64,000 nucleotides of DNA from Peromyscus leucopus (GCF_004664715.2 NC_051070.1:72482200-72546199), one strand, 5' to 3'. Counted from the first letter of the stretch, positions 11,519 through 22,705 are shown. A program made the numbers and translations. Notes: a model not told the origin generated them from the sequence alone.

Positions 11519-11660
11519 GGCTGGATGTAGTGGTGCACACATTTAATCCCAGATCTTGGGAGGCAGAGGCAAGTAGATGTTTATGGGTTCGAGGCCAGCT
11601 TGGTCTACATACTGAGTTCTAGACCAGCCAGGGCTTTGTCTCAAGCAAAAAGAAAATCAA
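11519..11660 (+). mobile_element. B1 SINE
   Basis: Forward B1, TGGTGCACACATTTAATCCC. Confidence 0.82.
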
Positions 11661-11767
11661 ACAACAACAACAAAAACACCAACATAGAAGAATTCCATAA
11701 CTTTCTGAGTAATAGCACACCCTATGAGACTAGTCTATTAAATATAAGAGCCACACAGGAGGATTCT

Positions 11768-11930
11768 TCCCCCCCCCCCCCCCGAGACAGGGTTTCTCCG
11801 TATAGTTTTGCACCTTTCCTGGAACTCACTCTGTAGACCAGGTTGGCCTCGAACTCACAGAGATCCGCCTGCCTCTGCCTCCAGAGTGCTGGGAGTAAAG
11901 GCGTGCGCCACCACCTCCAGGCTGATTCTT
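11768..11930 (-). mobile_element. B1 SINE with C-run in place of T-tail
   Basis: Young B1 in reverse, but the expected T-run before GAGACAGGGTTTCTCC is a run of about 15 C. Confidence 0.88.
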
Positions 11931-11956
11931 TTGTTTTTAAGAATTAAATTCTTGTA

Positions 11957-11957
<1 letters not shown>

Positions 11958-12006
<49 letters not shown>
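11958..12006. repeat. (TG)24 microsatellite
   Basis: Pure TG at the tail of the next SINE. Confidence 0.95.
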
Positions 12007-12007
<1 letters not shown>

Positions 12008-12141
12008 ACCTGCCTGTGAGCACACTACAGAAGACAACTTGTAGGAGTCTTGTCTCTCCTTCTATCATACAAGTTCCAGGGATCAAACTCAGGTCTTTAG
12101 TAGCAGAGAGGCACCTTTACCCCTGAACCATCTCATGGGCC
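12007..12141 (-). mobile_element. B3A/B4-type SINE
   Basis: AGAAGACAACTTGTAGGAGT to CTGAACCATCTCATGGGCCC. Confidence 0.65.
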
Positions 12142-13139
12142 CCTGTAGGGTTTCTTTAGGATTCCTTCTTCAAATAGACCCCAGGTAACGGAAGACGAAC
12201 GGTTCAGCTGGGGTGGGTCACACTCAGTGATCAGCCGTGCGATAAGCGCCTGCAGCAGACACTTTCTGATCTTCTGCTTGGAGTCCGGGTGCTGTCTGGA
12301 GCAGAGGGCATGGTGGGGTCTGTTAATAGTGCCTGTGCAGTAGTAATAGTACTAGGAAAGTCGTGACTAGCAGGTGAAAACAGCATTGCTTCGATAAAAA
12401 TCCTCATTTTAAGGGAATAAAGAACATTGCAGACTCGAAGGCTGAAACAGGCTGCGGCAAGAAACCTAGCATTTGACCAGCCAGTTGCCTTCAAGTTCAC
12501 AAGCGAGATAGAAGCTGTGAGCATTATTCAGTTCTGTGGTTACCTTATGAGGATGTATAACAACATCTGTGAGAGAGAAAAGAAAGGTAAGGTGACAAGG
12601 ATACACATGCTGTGAATGTCTAGGAAGCTGGAAAAGCCCAGAGGGAAGGGAGCTGAGGAGACTGTAGGGCAGCGTGCGGTCTCCCACACTGGCTCAATAA
12701 AACAGCTGGGAAGTCCCAGCGTCTCTGAATGCTGTCCTTGGTCTGATTTTGGCAAAGGTCAATAATGAGGTCAGAGAAGTTGGGTTAGTTTCAGATTGAG
12801 GTGAGGGCTTTGTCAGGAACTTGTAGAAGGTATAGTATAGTATAGTATAATATAGTATAGTATTGTATAGTATAGTATAAGGATTCTCTTCTAAAACGAG
12901 ACCATGGCTCTGACAGTCTACGGGAATACCCTGGGCTCTCATTCTGGATCTCAGAGTATCACCCATGACGTCAAGTGTCCACAGGCCTGGGAAGCCTCAC
13001 TCTTAACCGCTGACCCTAGGGTTTACTCCAGGGAGAACTTGGATGTGCGGAGGGTCTCAAGATAAATGTCCTCAGTCCATATTTTACCACAACTATTTCT
13101 TTATCAGCGGTATGCTAATAAAAACAAATATTGGGGATC
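12142..13139. other. Mostly single-copy intergenic sequence
   Basis: Only the TATAG repeat stands out. Confidence 0.5.
12830..12882. repeat. (TATAG)n pentanucleotide repeat
   Basis: About ten TATAG units with two point variants. Confidence 0.92.
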
Positions 13140-13200
13140 TAAATTTTGGACCTCACACATGTTAGGCAGGTACTTTGCTACTGAGTTAGTGATCAGCTCA
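13140..13200 (-). mobile_element. ID fragment
   Basis: CATGTTAGGCAGGTACTTTG, diverged ID reverse. Confidence 0.45.
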
Positions 13201-13454
13201 GCTCAAAAGAAATCCTTTAAAGCATTATTTTTTTCATGGAAAATAAAAGTGCATCATAGAGTATACTGATAAATTAAAATTTTTTTATTTTAAATATTTT
13301 TACTTTGGAATAATTTCAAATTTAAGCATAAGTTACAGAGGTGGTGTACAAGTTCCTCTACATACTTCACCCAGATGTTTCCCATTGTTCACATATCTGA
13401 GCTATGCAAAAATAAGTTCCTAACATAGTGCCCACTATCTCTTCAGACTGGCAT

Positions 13455-14155
13455 CTTTCACGTGTCGGGAGCTGGCGGCAGACTCTCATCGCTGCGGGGG
13501 CCGACTGCGGAGTCCGAGCTGCAGCCGCACAAGTTACAACTAGACACGTTTTCAGAAAGTTTCTCGCGCTCTTTGACAGAGTGCTGATTGAAAGGTGTGC
13601 CGCCGAAACCGTGACCAAAGGTGGCATGATGCTTCCGGAGAAGTCTCAAGGAAAAGGATTGCAAGCGACAGTAGTGGCTGTGGGATCGGGCGCCAAAGGA
13701 CAAGGTGGAGAGATTAAGCCAGTCAGTGTGAACGTCGGAGACAAAATCTTCTCCCAGGATACGGAGGCACCAAAGTAGTTCCAGACGGCAAGAGATGGTG
13801 ACGTTCTTGGAAAGTATGTGGACGGAAATCATTGTTGAAATGGTGTCACATGAAGCTGCCCATTTGGCTGACGGTCTGAACTATTTATTATTCATCATGT
13901 AAATAATTTCCATGCCTCCTTTTTTTCTTTTTCTTTTTCTTTTTTTTTTTCCGAGACATGGTTTCTCTGTGTAGCTTTGCGCCTTTCCTGGAACTAACTC
14001 TGTAGCCCAGGCTGGCCTCGAACTCACGGAGATCCACCTGGCTCTGCCTCCCGAGTTCTGGGGTTAAAGGCATGTGCCACCACCGCTGGGCCTATGCCTC
14101 CCTTTAATAACAAACTGATGATGCCTTAAAAACAAACAAAAAATAAACAAACAAA
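13455..14155 (+). pseudogene. Hspe1-ps: Processed pseudogene of Hspe1 (HSP10/chaperonin 10)
   Basis: From about 13550 the sequence follows the 10-kDa mitochondrial chaperonin (RKFLALFDRVLIER, GGMMLPEKSQGK, VGSGAKG) without introns. The start codon position reads ACA, one base is missing near 13743 so the frame shifts and stops at 13776-13778 (TAG), and about 17 bp are deleted near 13790. The 3' UTR continues with the Hspe1-like GAAATGGTGTCACATGAAG and ends near an A-rich tail at 14127. A B1 SINE interrupts the 3' UTR at 13921-14090, duplicating ATGCCTCC. GC-rich sequence from 13455 may be 5' UTR. It cannot make HSP10. Confidence 0.93.
13921..14090 (-). mobile_element. B1 SINE in the Hspe1 pseudogene
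   Basis: Young-type reverse B1 (TTTGCGCCTTTCCTGG), flanked by ATGCCTCC. Confidence 0.9.
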
Positions 14156-15006
14156 AAGCTTCAGTGACTATCTGCTAATGACAAGTACCTTTGCCGTCCT
14201 GGCCACAGTGCAGCCAACAAGACTGGGAAATGAGCAGTCAATCTATTATAACAAGTGAATTTTAAGACAGTGTATATGATTTCCACATAACGCCTATCTC
14301 TAAATATTGGTTAAGAAGGGGACTTCAGAGAAATCCCAGGCTTGTCAGGCACACGTTAGGAGTTTGAAACAATTCTCTTCTGCTCTTTCTATACTTTAGG
14401 GAAAACTCTAGGCATCATTGTTCTACCCTACTTGACCGTAAAAACCTACCCAACTTTAAATATGCCAACTTAAAAACAGATACTGGGTTGGCAAAATGGC
14501 TTCAAGTTGTCTTCTGAGTTCCACACCTGTGCCCACCTACCCCGACCCCTACAAACAATTAATAAGTACATATTTAACAAAAAATGTAGACATTTACTAT
14601 AGATGCTTCAGGATGTTATAGGCTCATCTGGAGTGCCACCAGACAGGACCTTTGTGATATGTCCCCTGTCTTTGAACAGCTAGTGGAGGTGCAGGCCTTT
14701 GCTCTGGCTGAATGTCTTTATTTATGTCTCCAATGGCATGGCCAGGGACATGCTTGACCAGCTGGCTGACAAGTCCTTGGGTACCAATTCCCCTACCTGA
14801 ATGACAAAATGCAAGCAGGGATGCATACATGTCAGCAACATGGGCATTAAACACCCTTCTGGATAAATACATTTTTGTCTTAAATCCAGGAGTCTGTTTA
14901 TTCACAGGTTGATTTTTGCCAAGCCTATGTACTGTGAATTAGACACTTGAAAATGCTTGAGATCCATTTAAGATTAGAGTGCTAGCTTGATGCCACTGGA
15001 CTGGTT
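14156..15006. other. Intergenic sequence
   Basis: A faint SINE relic at 14470-14575; the rest unassigned. Confidence 0.5.
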
Positions 15007-15122
15007 GAAAAAAAGAAAGAAAGAAAGGAAGGAAGGAAGGAAGGAAGGAAGGAAGGAAGGAAGGAAGAAGGGAGGGAGAGAGGGAGGGAAGGAGGGAGGG
15101 AGGGAGGGAGGAAGAAAAAAAA
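15007..15122. repeat. (GGAA)n/(GGGA)n microsatellite
   Basis: Purine-only tract of about 115 bp. Confidence 0.95.
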
Positions 15123-15540
15123 ATCTGAGTTCTTGCCCAAATTACCTGTATGATCTTGGGCATATGTCTAAGACATCTGTGCCTTACTTTTCTGGCATCA
15201 ACCTCTCACTTCCACATGCATTCCCACACACATGTGAACATGCTTGTACATACATCAGCCTGCACACCCCTAGAGATTTTTTTTACAGCACAGCTTCTCT
15301 ATAGTTTGAAGTAATATTTCACTGTAGCCTAGTGTGGCCTTGAATTTTTCGGTGATCCTGCTAAGGACTGGAATTTCAGGTATGCTCAACAAAACTGTTG
15401 ATTCCCCCCCCCACACACACACACACCAATTAAATGCATCCTTCCAACTCTGATAATTTACCTTACCTGGAGGAAATAAAGTTCTTTTTGTTTGACCTTG
15501 AACTTTACTTCACCTGCTTTTGTCTGGGAGCCTTTTAAAA

Positions 15541-15771
15541 ATAAGATTTACTTTTTATTTTACGTGAATGAGTGTTTATGAGTGTCTTCTCTGCATGCAT
15601 GTAAGTGTACTACTAGTGATCCTGCCAACAGAGGAGGTCGGAGGAAGGTGCCAGATGTACTGGAACTGGAGTTACAGTTGGTTGTGAGCCACCCTGTGGG
15701 TGATGGAACTGAACCTCGGTCCTCTGGAAGAGCAGTCAGTGCTCTACCCACTGAACCATCTCTCCAGCCCC
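15541..15771 (-). mobile_element. B3 SINE
   Basis: Reverse copy to CCATCTCTCCAGCCC. Confidence 0.82.
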
Positions 15772-16949
15772 CATGGGACCCTTTTTGGCAGCAGGAAGAT
15801 GAGGAGTTTGGCTTTACTTTGCTTGCATCCTTTGTTCTTCTGCCATCGAAGTCAATCGTGTTCACAGATCTGACCACTCAGCATCTGACCCCACAGCAGT
15901 CAGTATCAATATTAATAATACCTCTCAGACTTTCCCTGCATGCTAGCCACTGCTGTCTAGCCACTTTGAATTCACGTGATTCCTGGGATTTTTGGATGCA
16001 TCTTTGTATGGATGTTTCCTGCTTACCTCCCTAGGTTGAGAGGGATTTCTACCAGAGCATACTTCTGTCATGACAGACATCTTTTCTTTCCCCTCCTATA
16101 AACTATCATTAGCAAGGGGGCTTCCTAATGCTTCTGTGTCTCCATGCTATCCAAAGCTTATTGAATTGAATAGCCTCATTGCTAGGAAAGTTGGCTCACC
16201 CTAGCTCCACTATTAAGTTCCTTTATTTACTGGATTCCACTTCTGTTCCTTAGATCCAGGTTTCCAGACTCCTGAAAGCCATGTGCAGTGACCGGGCGGT
16301 TCTCACCTGGACATCCCTTCTCCCTTGCCACCCTCGGCGACAGAAATCTTGAGTGACTAACCAGTTTTTTTTTTCTCGCTCTAATTTTTCCACCCCCCTT
16401 CCCCATTTTTTTTTGAAAGGTTCTGCATTTTATTACTGGACCAACCACTCTCCCAATTTAAACATGACCAAGTCTCCAGGTTAAAAATGCTGAACTCCAT
16501 CAATGACTCAGTATAAACACCCAGTCTTGCCATTATGTGAATCCAGCTTTGTTTTCCTCCAGTGTCTTCTCTTAGAGTTGTACCTGACTTTGTTACCAGT
16601 TTTCATCCAAATCCACTGAGGAACAGGATGATTTTGCTTTTGATTCATGGCCAGGAATCGCTTGATTTTGGAAGTCTTGTGAGAAGACGTGGTGGGAGGT
16701 GGGGTCTCCCCCGCCCCGCCCCGCCCTGCCCCGCCCCCATTCTTTGGCTTTCAAGTAGTAATGCATCAGGTTTCCACCAGCCTGGGCTTTGGCCTTATTA
16801 TCAACTTAGACCTCAGTTTTGGCTTTTGGGAAACTGAAAGGTCAAATGCCTGTCCCATTGTTCCTGGCATTCCAAAATGTGCTGTGATCAAATAGGTTAC
16901 TGTCAAGCCCAGTGGAGCTGCCAGGAAGAAGAATCAGGCAATTCCTCAC
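15772..16949. other. Intergenic sequence
   Basis: Only the CCCCG repeat is recognisable. Confidence 0.5.
16708..16738. repeat. (CCCCG)n repeat
   Basis: Six CCCCG-type units with one variant. Confidence 0.9.
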
Positions 16950-16955
16950 ATTTAC

Positions 16956-17114
16956 TGAAGCTTGTCTTTCTCTGTCCCACCAGCCAGCTCCCAAATCCTG
17001 ACACAGAGACTTATTATTAGTTATGGAAGCTTGACCTTAGCTTAGGCTTTTTAACTAGCTCTTTTAACTTAAATTAACCCATTTCTACTAATCTATGTGC
17101 AGCCACCCGGCTTG

Positions 17115-17163
<49 letters not shown>

Positions 17164-17323
17164 ACATGTCTTGCTTGTTCCCATCCTTCAGCGTCTCCAC
17201 TTTCTTCTTCCCAGCATCCTCTCTGCCCCCAAATCCTACCTAGCTATTAGTTGTTCAGCATTTTATTAAAAACCAATCCGAGTGACACATCTTCACAGTG
17301 TACAAAATGGTTATTCCACAACA
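16956..17323 (-). mobile_element. Solo LTR, mys-like family
   Basis: In minus sense TGTTGTGGAATAACC... to ...CAAGCTTCA, with a perfect 6-bp duplication ATTTAC (16950-16955, 17324-17329). A (CA)n tract at 17116-17162 has expanded inside it. The family label is tentative; related copies lie at 17604, 30468, 34985 and 38219. Confidence 0.82.
17116..17162. repeat. (CA)n microsatellite in LTR
   Basis: About 23 CA units inside the solo LTR. Confidence 0.95.
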
Positions 17324-17422
17324 ATTTACTACCGATACCAAGGTGGTCCCAAACATTGGTGCACATCTTCAGTGTATCCGTGAGAGAAAAATTTTCCTAT
17401 GAACTTATAAAATGTTGAAAGT

Positions 17423-17583
17423 GCACCCGGGCATGATGGCTCATGCCGGTAATCCCAGAATTTTGGAGGCTGGGGTGAGATTGCCAGGGGTTCCAGGCCA
17501 GCCTGGGTTGCATAGTGAATTCCAGGCCAGCTTGAACTACACACAGAGTGAGATCCTGTCTCAAATAAACAAACAAAAAGAAA
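17423..17583 (+). mobile_element. B1 SINE
   Basis: Forward copy with a duplicated TTCCAGGCCAGC segment. Confidence 0.8.
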
Positions 17584-17603
17584 TCAGAAATGTTAAAATT
17601 CTC

Positions 17604-18073
17604 TGTGGTCAGTATTTTGGCTCTTTTGGTGGGGGGCCCTACCGCCCAGCTCCCAAATAAATCACACACAGAGGCTTATTCTTACTTATGAATGCCTGGC
17701 CTTAGCTTGGCTTAGTTCCTAACCAGCTTTACTTAACTTTAAATTATTCCATCTACCTTTTGTCTCTGGGCTTTTCCTGTTCTCTTACTTCGTGTCTTAC
17801 TCTTACTCCGTGACTGGCTGTGTGGTTGGGTGGCTGGCCCCTGGAGACCTCCTTCTTCTCTGGCTCCTTTTTTGCTTCTCTCCTCCCAGACTTCTCCCTC
17901 TCTATATTCTCTCTGCCTGCCAGCCCCACCTATCCTTTCTCCTGCCTTGCTATTGGCCATTCAGTTCTTTATTAGACCATCAGATGTTTCAGGCAGGCAC
18001 AGTAACACAACTTCACAGAGTTAAACAAATGCAAAATAAACAAAAGTAACACACCTTAAAATAACATTCAACA
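17604..18073 (-). mobile_element. LTR related to mys-like family, antisense
   Basis: Contains the shared blocks AATAAATCACACACAGAGGC and TTGGCCATTCAGTTCTTTATT in reverse; right edge ...CATTCAACA. No clean target duplication. Confidence 0.65.
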
Positions 18074-18210
18074 ATACAAGTATATTTATTATAAAAATTT
18101 TAATAATTAACAACTGCAAAAGCTTACAGTGGTATTTATAAAATGATTATTAAATTTCTTCTACATAGTTAAAAAACAGGAAAATTAGCTGACAGGCAAG
18201 ATGAGTATTA

Positions 18211-18345
18211 GGAAGCTGAGCATGGTGGCAAAGACCTTTAATCCCAGCATTCAGGAGGCAGAGACAGGCAGATCTCTGAATTTGAGGCCAGCCTGGTCTA
18301 CAGAGCAAGTTCCAGGGCTTTGGAACTCAGTGAGAAACCCTGTTT
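18211..18345 (+). mobile_element. B1 SINE
   Basis: AGCATGGTGGCAAAGACC head; forward. Confidence 0.85.
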
Positions 18346-18567
18346 CAAGGGGAGGAGTGTGGTAATGGGAGAAGATAAGTATTAGGAGAAGCTGCATGAG
18401 CTGGAGAATCTTAGAAGAACTATATATATTTGCAATTTAGTAATATAATAAAAATATTATCTAACAAATAATGCAAATCAAAAGAATATAAATTAAACTA
18501 TATTCTACCTGTGATTTAATTATGCAATACTCATAGGAACTTATTGCTGTATTAACAATTATCATGT

Positions 18568-18676
18568 AAGATCTCTGAGTTTGAGGCCAGCCTGGGCTAC
18601 AGAATGAGTTCCAGGAAGGCTGCAAAGCTACACAGAGAAACCCTGTCTCGAAAAACAAAACAAAACAAAACAAAAT
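18568..18676 (+). mobile_element. B1 SINE, 5'-truncated
   Basis: Starts at ATCTCTGAGTTTGAGGCC; (CAAAA)n tail. Confidence 0.85.
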
Positions 18677-18869
18677 TATATCTTGGAAGGTTCTAGAAAG
18701 AATTAGGTATAACTTTATGACACAGTGAAGCACACACAAATCCCAAGTCCATAGTTTTCACACAGTAAACATACTCAGATGACAACAGAGCCTTCCCCAC
18801 CCTCTCAGAAGGCACCCATGCTTCCTGTTCACCCCCAAGGCCCCTGGCAACACAAATTCCTTGAAAACT

Positions 18870-19018
18870 GTTTTGTTTGTGTTTTGAGATATGGTCTCAC
18901 TTTGTAGATCAAGTTATTCATTCTGGAACTCAGGCTACCCTTGACCTCTCAGCTGCTTCTGAGCTCCTCCTGCCTTTGACTCTGAGTACTGGAATTAAAG
19001 GGATGAGCTACTCTGCCC
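18870..19018 (-). mobile_element. Old B1 SINE
   Basis: Diverged reverse B1 hit by the next insertion. Confidence 0.65.
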
Positions 19019-19176
19019 ACTTTTTTGTTTTGTTTTTCGAGACAGGGTTTCCCTGTGTAGCTTTGTGCTTTTCCTGAAACTCACTCTGTAGCCCAGGCTG
19101 GCCTCGAACTCACAGAGATCCACCTGGCTCTGCCTCCCGACTGCTGGGATTAAAGGCGTGCGCCACTGCCCGGCTA
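19019..19176 (-). mobile_element. Young B1 inserted into an older B1
   Basis: Flanked by CTACTCTGCCCAC / CTACTCTGCCCGC, a 13-bp duplication with one change. Confidence 0.88.
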
Positions 19177-19326
19177 CTCTGCCCGCTTCTAAGCAGACCC
19201 CCTTTCCTTCCCCTATACGTGTTCTTGTCCTCCTTCTTTTTCTCCCTGCACCCCATCAAACCCACAGCTTCCTTCTGTGTAGCCAAGGACTCTGCCATTG
19301 AGCCTACTTTCAACCTCTTTTCATTT

Positions 19327-19511
19327 TTTTAAAGATTTATTTTTATTTATTATGTAAACAGTGTTCTTTCTGCAAGTCTGCCATACACCAGAAGAGGGCA
19401 TCAGATCTCATTACAGATGGTTGGGAGCCACCATGTGGTTGCTGGGAATTGAACTCAGGACCTCTGGAAGAGCAGATAGTGCTCTTAACCTCTGAGCCAT
19501 ATCTCCAGCCC
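19327..19511 (-). mobile_element. B2 SINE
   Basis: Reverse B2 ending GAGCCATATCTCCAGCCC. Confidence 0.9.
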
Positions 19512-19517
19512 TGAACT

Positions 19518-19680
19518 TCTTTTTTATTTTTGATTTTTTTGAGACGGGGTTTCTCTGTGTATCTCTGGCTGTCCTGAAACTCACTCTATAGACCAGGCTG
19601 GCCTTGAACTCAGAGATCTGCCTGCCTCTGCCTCCCAAGTGCTGGGATTAAAGGCACAAGTATGCCACTACTGCTGGAGC
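19518..19680 (-). mobile_element. B1 SINE
   Basis: Reverse, GGCTGTCCTGAAACTCACTC subtype. Confidence 0.87.
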
Positions 19681-19685
19681 TGGTC

Positions 19686-19768
19686 TTTTCTTTTTCTTCC
19701 TCTTCCTCTTCCTCTTTTTCCTCTTCCTCTTCCTCTTCTTCCTCTTCCTCCTGTTCCTCTTCTTTTTA
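19686..19768. repeat. (CTTCCT)n repeat
   Basis: Pyrimidine-only hexamer tract. Confidence 0.9.
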
Positions 19769-19929
19769 AAGATTTACTTATTATGTATACAGGTTCTGCC
19801 TGCAGGCCAGAAGAGGGCATCAGATCTCATTACAGACGCTTGTGAGCCATCATGTGGTTTCTGGGAATTGAACTCAGGACCTCTGGAAGAACAGCCAATG
19901 CTCTTAACCTCTGAGCAATCTCTCCAGCC
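19765..19929 (-). mobile_element. B2 SINE
   Basis: Reverse; its right flank GGAGCTGGTCTTTTC also precedes the tract at 19676, a target duplication that spans the CTTCCT repeat. Confidence 0.88.
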
Positions 19930-20084
19930 TGGGAGCTGGTCTTTTCAGAAAGTAAAACAACTAGAAATAGGTTTCATTTGGGAAGAAGCACTAAAGGTGT
20001 AATTTTAGCTACTTCAAATTTTTGTGGGGAAGATGTTTATCTCCAAACCACTAACAGCCACCAGAACTCACCAGCAGTGCGACT

Positions 20085-20215
20085 GGAATGGCTCAGCCTG
20101 ACAGCCTGGGTTCAGTCTTTGGGACACACACCGTGGAAGGGGAGAACCAACTGTAACTTGTCTTCTGACCTCCACATGTGCGCATGGTAGGCCCCAACCA
20201 CCCCATGCCCAGGAA
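20085..20215 (+). mobile_element. B3A/B4-type SINE fragment
   Basis: GGAAGGGGAGAACCAACTG and TCTGACCTCCACATGTGCGC. Confidence 0.5.
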
Positions 20216-20221
20216 GCTTAT

Positions 20222-20413
20222 TTATTTATCTATCTATCTATCTATTTATTTATTTATTTATTATGTATACAGCATGTATGTCTGCAGGCCAAAAGAGGGC
20301 ACCAGATCTCATTACAGGTGGTTGTGAGCCACCATGTGGTTGCTGGGGATTGAACTCAGGTCCTCTGGAAGAGCAGACAGTGCTCTTAACCTCTGAGCCA
20401 TCTCTCCAGCCCC
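20222..20413 (-). mobile_element. B2 SINE with (TATC)n tail
   Basis: Reverse B2; the tail at 20222-20262 is (TATC)n(TATT)n. Confidence 0.88.
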
Positions 20414-20552
20414 CCAAGAAGCTTTTAAGACACTTCACAAATACAAAATACAAAAAAAAAATTGTGAAAAAATATAAATAAATTCAGGTGCCTCTAAGTG
20501 TTTGCCTTTCTATGCATCTCGGTTAAAAATCATTTATTTAGAATAAGTATAT

Positions 20553-20627
20553 AATGGGCTGAGGAATGTATATAACTCAGTGGTAGAATGCTTGTTGAGC
20601 ATGTATGAGTCTCTAGGTTCAGTTCCC

Positions 20628-20632
<5 letters not shown>
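20553..20632 (+). mobile_element. ID SINE
   Basis: ATAACTCAGTGGTAGAATGC to GGTTCAGTTCCCAG; the tail has become (CA)n at 20633-20676. Confidence 0.85.
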
Positions 20633-20679
<47 letters not shown>

Positions 20680-20707
20680 GCACGCAGGCGCGCGCGCACA
20701 CACACAA
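20633..20707. repeat. (CA)n with CGCGCG interruption
   Basis: CA tract, then GGCGCGCGCGCACACAC. Confidence 0.93.
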
Positions 20708-21027
20708 ATAAGTAAACTTACACATGCCGAGAACAGTGACCAGAGGAGTTCTGAATTATTAATTATGATTTTGAGTAAGAGTTTATATATTTTTTGAGTG
20801 TTCTACAAGTCACAACAGGATGGCAGTGTTCTGTCCTCAGGAAGTGGTGGTTTTACTCAGTTGCCTGCTCTTTGGTTACAGTGTGTGTTTGCTGTGTCTC
20901 TCTTTTCCAGCCTCACAAGGGCCCGCTCATCCACTTATGGGCCTCACATCCCGTTTACATGGCCACTTTCCCTGCTGTAGCTCCCCTCCTTAATACTTTC
21001 ACTCCTTTTTTTCCTTCTTCTTCAGAC

Positions 21028-21182
21028 AGTAACCCGGGATTGAATGCAGGTTTTCACACACACACAGCAGGTAGCACGATGCCACTGAGCTACATCCCCA
21101 GGCTGGCCTCAAACTCACGGAGATCTGTCTGCCTCTTCCTCTGGAGTGCTGGGGTTAAAAGCATGTGCCATCACTGCCTGAC
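21028..21182 (-). mobile_element. ID fragment plus partial B1
   Basis: CCACTGAGCTACATCCCC joined to CTGGCCTCAAACTCACGG. Confidence 0.7.
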
Positions 21183-21239
21183 CTTAAATTTTATTTCTAA
21201 AGCATTCTACAATGCTGATTTTGTTTGTTTGTTTGATAG

Positions 21240-21372
21240 GTAGGATCATTCCTGTTTTTGCTTTAAGGAATAGACCTGCAGCAAGGTTCAGGAGCAGTGT
21301 TCAAGGTCACTTAACAATTGAGCCAGGAGCCAGGATTATGAAATTCTGCCTGGCTCCAACGCTCCAAAGCTC
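21240..21372 (-). mobile_element. MIR SINE, antisense
   Basis: TCAAGGTCACTTAACAATTG, GAGCCAGGATTATGAAATTC follow the MIR reverse core. Confidence 0.65.
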
Positions 21373-21547
21373 CAAAGCTCATCTATCTGACTCGTTAGGA
21401 GCACACTAGCAGGGGGGAGGAGAGTCAGTTACTCAGCGAGGGAGGGAAAGGCTCACAATGCGGCTAGTCTGGCATAAAGTGGGCATGGGACACGGTGCAC
21501 TTTGGGACCGAGATAAAGGAAGAGATAAAAGAGCGAAGGCATGACAA

Positions 21548-21687
21548 TGTTCAGATAATCGCCCAGGACTCTCCAGCTCTCCTCTCTAGAGGGAGAAATA
21601 ACGCCTGCAGTCCCGGCGACAGGGAGATGACATGCCCATACCTCAACCCCTCAGACCCAGGCGGACTGCCAGTGTGGACAGCCAGGG
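21548..21687 (+). repeat. Left arm of a 140-bp inverted repeat
   Basis: Reverse complement of 22565-22705 with five mismatches over about 140 bp (near 96% identity); flanks differ. Confidence 0.93.
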
Positions 21688-22110
21688 AGGACAGAGGCAA
21701 GCGAGGGCCACGGCAAGGAAGGAAGCTCCGTCAGCTTCGCCAGTCTGTTTCTGACAAGCAGGCTGAGGGCCACGGAAGTTTCTTAAGGTCAAGGGAAATG
21801 TGATCTGGAGAGATGTCATGAAGCTGGGACACGCCCCTTACCCTAGCCTCCAGGCCAAGTGGATCCAGCAACAGCCAGCCTGGAGTCTAGGCTGGTAGCG
21901 CAGTGGGCTGGAGGGGGGAGGGCAGCGAGGAGAGGGAGAAAGGGTGGAGATGCCAGCACACCTCATGAACAGTTTCTTGGCTCGGTTGGTACAGCGGCCG
22001 CCGGCCCGGCACAGGGAACCCAGCTCGACAGCACTCCCAGGATCCATTTCTTCATACGTGAACTTTTACCTACTCCTCTGCAGTGTTTTCCTTTCTCGTC
22101 CAACTGGTAC

Positions 22111-22307
22111 GGTAGCACGGCAATTAAGGACACCTATTTGAATGTCAAGGTTCTGCCACTAACTAGCCAATTAGACAAGCTCCTTTTAAATTATGCTGTT
22201 TTGAAATCTGTTTCTTCATCCATGAAGGAGGAGGCAAGTGATCCCGTCAAGTCCATCTTTAGCAGGGATTAAGACGATTTGTGTGGATGGCTCCAAGCGC
22301 TGGATAA
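22111..22307 (+). mobile_element. MIR SINE (ancient)
   Basis: GTAGCACGGCAATTAAGGAC, TCTGCCACTAACTAGC, TCTGTTTCTTCATCC and GCGCTGGATAAAT follow the MIR order. Confidence 0.8.
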
Positions 22308-22564
22308 ATCCGGTGTGGAATTTCTTTGTCTTCTTTCCTTCCAGTCTTCTGTCCCCACAGAAGTCACCTCACCGGGTCAGAGCTGGAAAAGGTCTGCCGT
22401 AGGATGGGAAACATAGGTCTGCCTATGAATTGAACACACCCCTCCGTTTATTTCTTCCTTTTTCATATTTCCATAAGACAGAGCAGGGGAGAGACAGTCC
22501 AAGGCGTAAACCAGGAAGCCCATCCATCCCCTTGAGCTTGCTCATCCCTTTCTAGGAGCCAAGC

Positions 22565-22705
22565 CCCTGGCTGTCTACACTGGCAGTCCGCCTGGGTCTG
22601 AGGGGTTGAGGTATGGGCATGTCATCTCCCTGTCGCCGGGACTGCAGGCGTTATTTCTCCCTCTAGAGAGTAGAGCTGGAAAGTCCTGGGTAATTATCTG
22701 AACAT
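22565..22705 (-). repeat. Right arm of the 140-bp inverted repeat
   Basis: Mirror of 21548-21687. The 877-bp loop holds unique sequence and a MIR. Confidence 0.93.

Noticed and set aside
21859..22272. 137-codon frame in the loop of the inverted repeat
   Set aside because: Begins at GTG and its C-terminal half is a MIR SINE.
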